From Cotesia glomerata (lineage: Eukaryota > Arthropoda > Insecta > Hymenoptera > Braconidae), in contig NC_058167.1 of assembly GCF_020080835.1 (NCBI RefSeq), positions 9,704,957-9,768,956 of the forward strand: a stretch of 64,000 nt of DNA. Direction: 5' to 3'. The translations under genes and the position numbers were made by a program. The first letter of the stretch is position 1. Each line of letters begins with the position of its first letter. The notes beneath the pieces were generated by a model. It searched no databases, was not told where the DNA came from, and saw only the letters and a list, made by a program, of their open reading frames with translations. Positions 62,399 through 64,000 of the stretch are shown here, in pieces.

Positions 62399-63105
62399 CT
62401 AGTAACCTTGCAGTCACTAATATGTGACTTCCGTGACTTTTAAACTATAAATAAATAAAATTTTGCATTATTAAATAATGACTTTTGTTAAATTGCACTG
62501 TAATTTTTTAACTATTGACTTTTCTAAAGATATAAGCTCATCCTGATGTTAGACTCATCGAGACTTTTTATTTGAGTACCCACAAGATTTTTTTATATAT
62601 TTTATATATTTCACAAATATCATATATATAAAATATATGAAAAATTTCATGTGGGTACTCAAACAAAAAGTCTCGATGAGTGTAACATCGCAATAAGCTT
62701 ATATCTTTAAAAATATCAATAATTAAGAAATGATGTTGTATCTTGTCACCTAATGATGTTATTGAAGATATAAGCTTATCTTGATGTTACACTCATCGAG
62801 ACCTTTCATTTCAGTACCCACATGATTTTCTTTATATATTTCATATATTTTATGTATATGATATTTATGAAATATATAAAATATATAAAAAATTAATGTG
62901 GGTACTCAAATGAAAGGTCTCGATGAGTGTAATGTCGGGATGAGCTTATATCTTTAAAAATGTCAATAGTTCACAAGATACAAGGTCGTTTTTTAATTAT
63001 GTTAAATTGCACTATACTTTCTTAACTATTGACATTTTTAAAGATATAAGCTCATCCCGATGTTACACTCATGAAGAGCTTTCATTTGAGTACCCACATG
63101 CATTT

Positions 63106-63172
<67 letters not shown>

Positions 63173-63979
63173 TATGAAAAAATTGATGTGGGTACTCAAA
63201 TGAAAGGTCTTGATGAGTATAACATCAGAATGAGCTTATATCTTCAAAAATACCAATAGTTTACAAGTTATTCGTTAAAATGCCCTGTACTTTTTTAACT
63301 ATTAACATTTTTACAGATATAAGCTCATCTCGATGTTACACTCATCAAGAGCTGTCATTTGAGTACCTAAATGCATTTTCATATATTCATATATATAAAT
63401 ATGTAAAATATATGAAAAATTGATGTGGGTACTCAAATGAAAGGTCTTGATGAGTATAACATCAGAATGAGCTTATATCTTCAAAAATACCAATAGTTTA
63501 CAAGTTATTCGTTAAAATGCCCTGTACTTTTTTAACTATTAACATTTTTACAGATATAAGCTCATCTCGATGTTACACTCATCAAGAGCTATCATTTGAG
63601 TACCTAAATGCATTTTCATATATTTTTCATATATTCATATATATAAATATATAAAATATATGAAAAATTGATGTGGGTACTCAAATGAAAGGTCTCGATG
63701 AGTGTAACATCGGAATGAGCTTATATCTTTAAAAATGTCAATATTTTACAAGATACAAGGTCATTTCTAAACTATGTATCTAGATATAAAGCATTTTCGA
63801 ATGAAGCCTAAGTACTTATCATAATAAATTGACTATCGGTGAGAATGATATGAAACCTTGAAAAGGCATAAATTCAAATCAAGACTTTTGCAATGACACT
63901 AAATTTCTCTAAAAAAGAACGATTTTATCATATGACTATCCTGAACACGAAATTTTTCTTATTTTCTTAATAATATAGA
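62399..63979 (-). mobile_element. Helitron-like element H8 in the CDK5 activator intron
   Basis: Left CTAG terminus preceded by A with the GCAGTCACTAATATGTGACT hairpin variant; right TTAATAATATAGA followed by T. Four to five palindromic units, one with an (AT)n centre at 63110-63168. Confidence 0.85.
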
Positions 63980-64000
63980 TGATTGTTTTAAAAACTGTCA

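Overview
This is a eukaryotic, very AT-rich, repeat-laden nuclear window. Proteins, intron structure and codon use point to an insect, and the EF-1beta N-terminus and general gene set fit a hymenopteran, probably a parasitoid wasp. The species assignment is inference. No bacterial, organellar or viral genes were seen.

I reconstructed seven genes or gene ends and one pseudogene by joining open frames at GT/AG sites with compatible phases. Left to right they are: the 3' terminal exon of a PHLPP-like phosphatase (+, 885-2373); a complete 12-exon GPCPD1/GDE5-type glycerophosphocholine phosphodiesterase with CBM20 and GDPD domains (+, 18605-31443) and one in-frame cassette exon candidate; a complete 4-exon destabilase / i-type lysozyme (-, 34946-38631); a frameshifted but intron-bearing EF-1beta pseudogene (-, 42090-44331); a complete 5-exon RPP38-like L7Ae-family RNase P/MRP subunit (+, 45803-49836); a complete 3-exon SFT2D3-like Golgi transport protein (-, 51673-53765); a large 3' exon of an unrecognised disordered protein ending in a PDZ ligand (-, 57813-59988); and the 3' terminal exon of the CDK5 activator p35 (-, 61514-61858). 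They do not form an operon-like system. They are ordinary housekeeping, signalling and immunity genes separated and interrupted by mobile DNA.

Most of the remaining sequence is mobile DNA. The dominant family is a non-autonomous Helitron (eight copies, H1-H8) with a TC 5' end, a hairpin about ten bases before a CTAG 3' end, A|T insertion sites and internal tandem palindromic units. A second family (R1-R7) carries GAGCTC-rich mini-hairpins and a CA microsatellite at a fixed place. Others are foldback elements with arms of hundreds of bases, tRNA-derived palindromic repeats, TA-flanked MITEs, hairpin arrays bounded by an AAGGGCGTATA motif, and a dispersed GTTAGCCGACAT motif concentrated in introns. 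Several are nested three deep.

The most notable observations are the Helitron family, the AAGGGCGTATA hairpin arrays, an 18S rRNA-derived segment inside the RPP38 intron, the EF-1beta pseudogene, the GPCPD1 cassette exon, a tandem NRF1-type motif cluster near 54.2 kb, and insertions lying a few bases from splice or polyadenylation signals. All coordinates were read by hand and repeat edges may be off by several bases.
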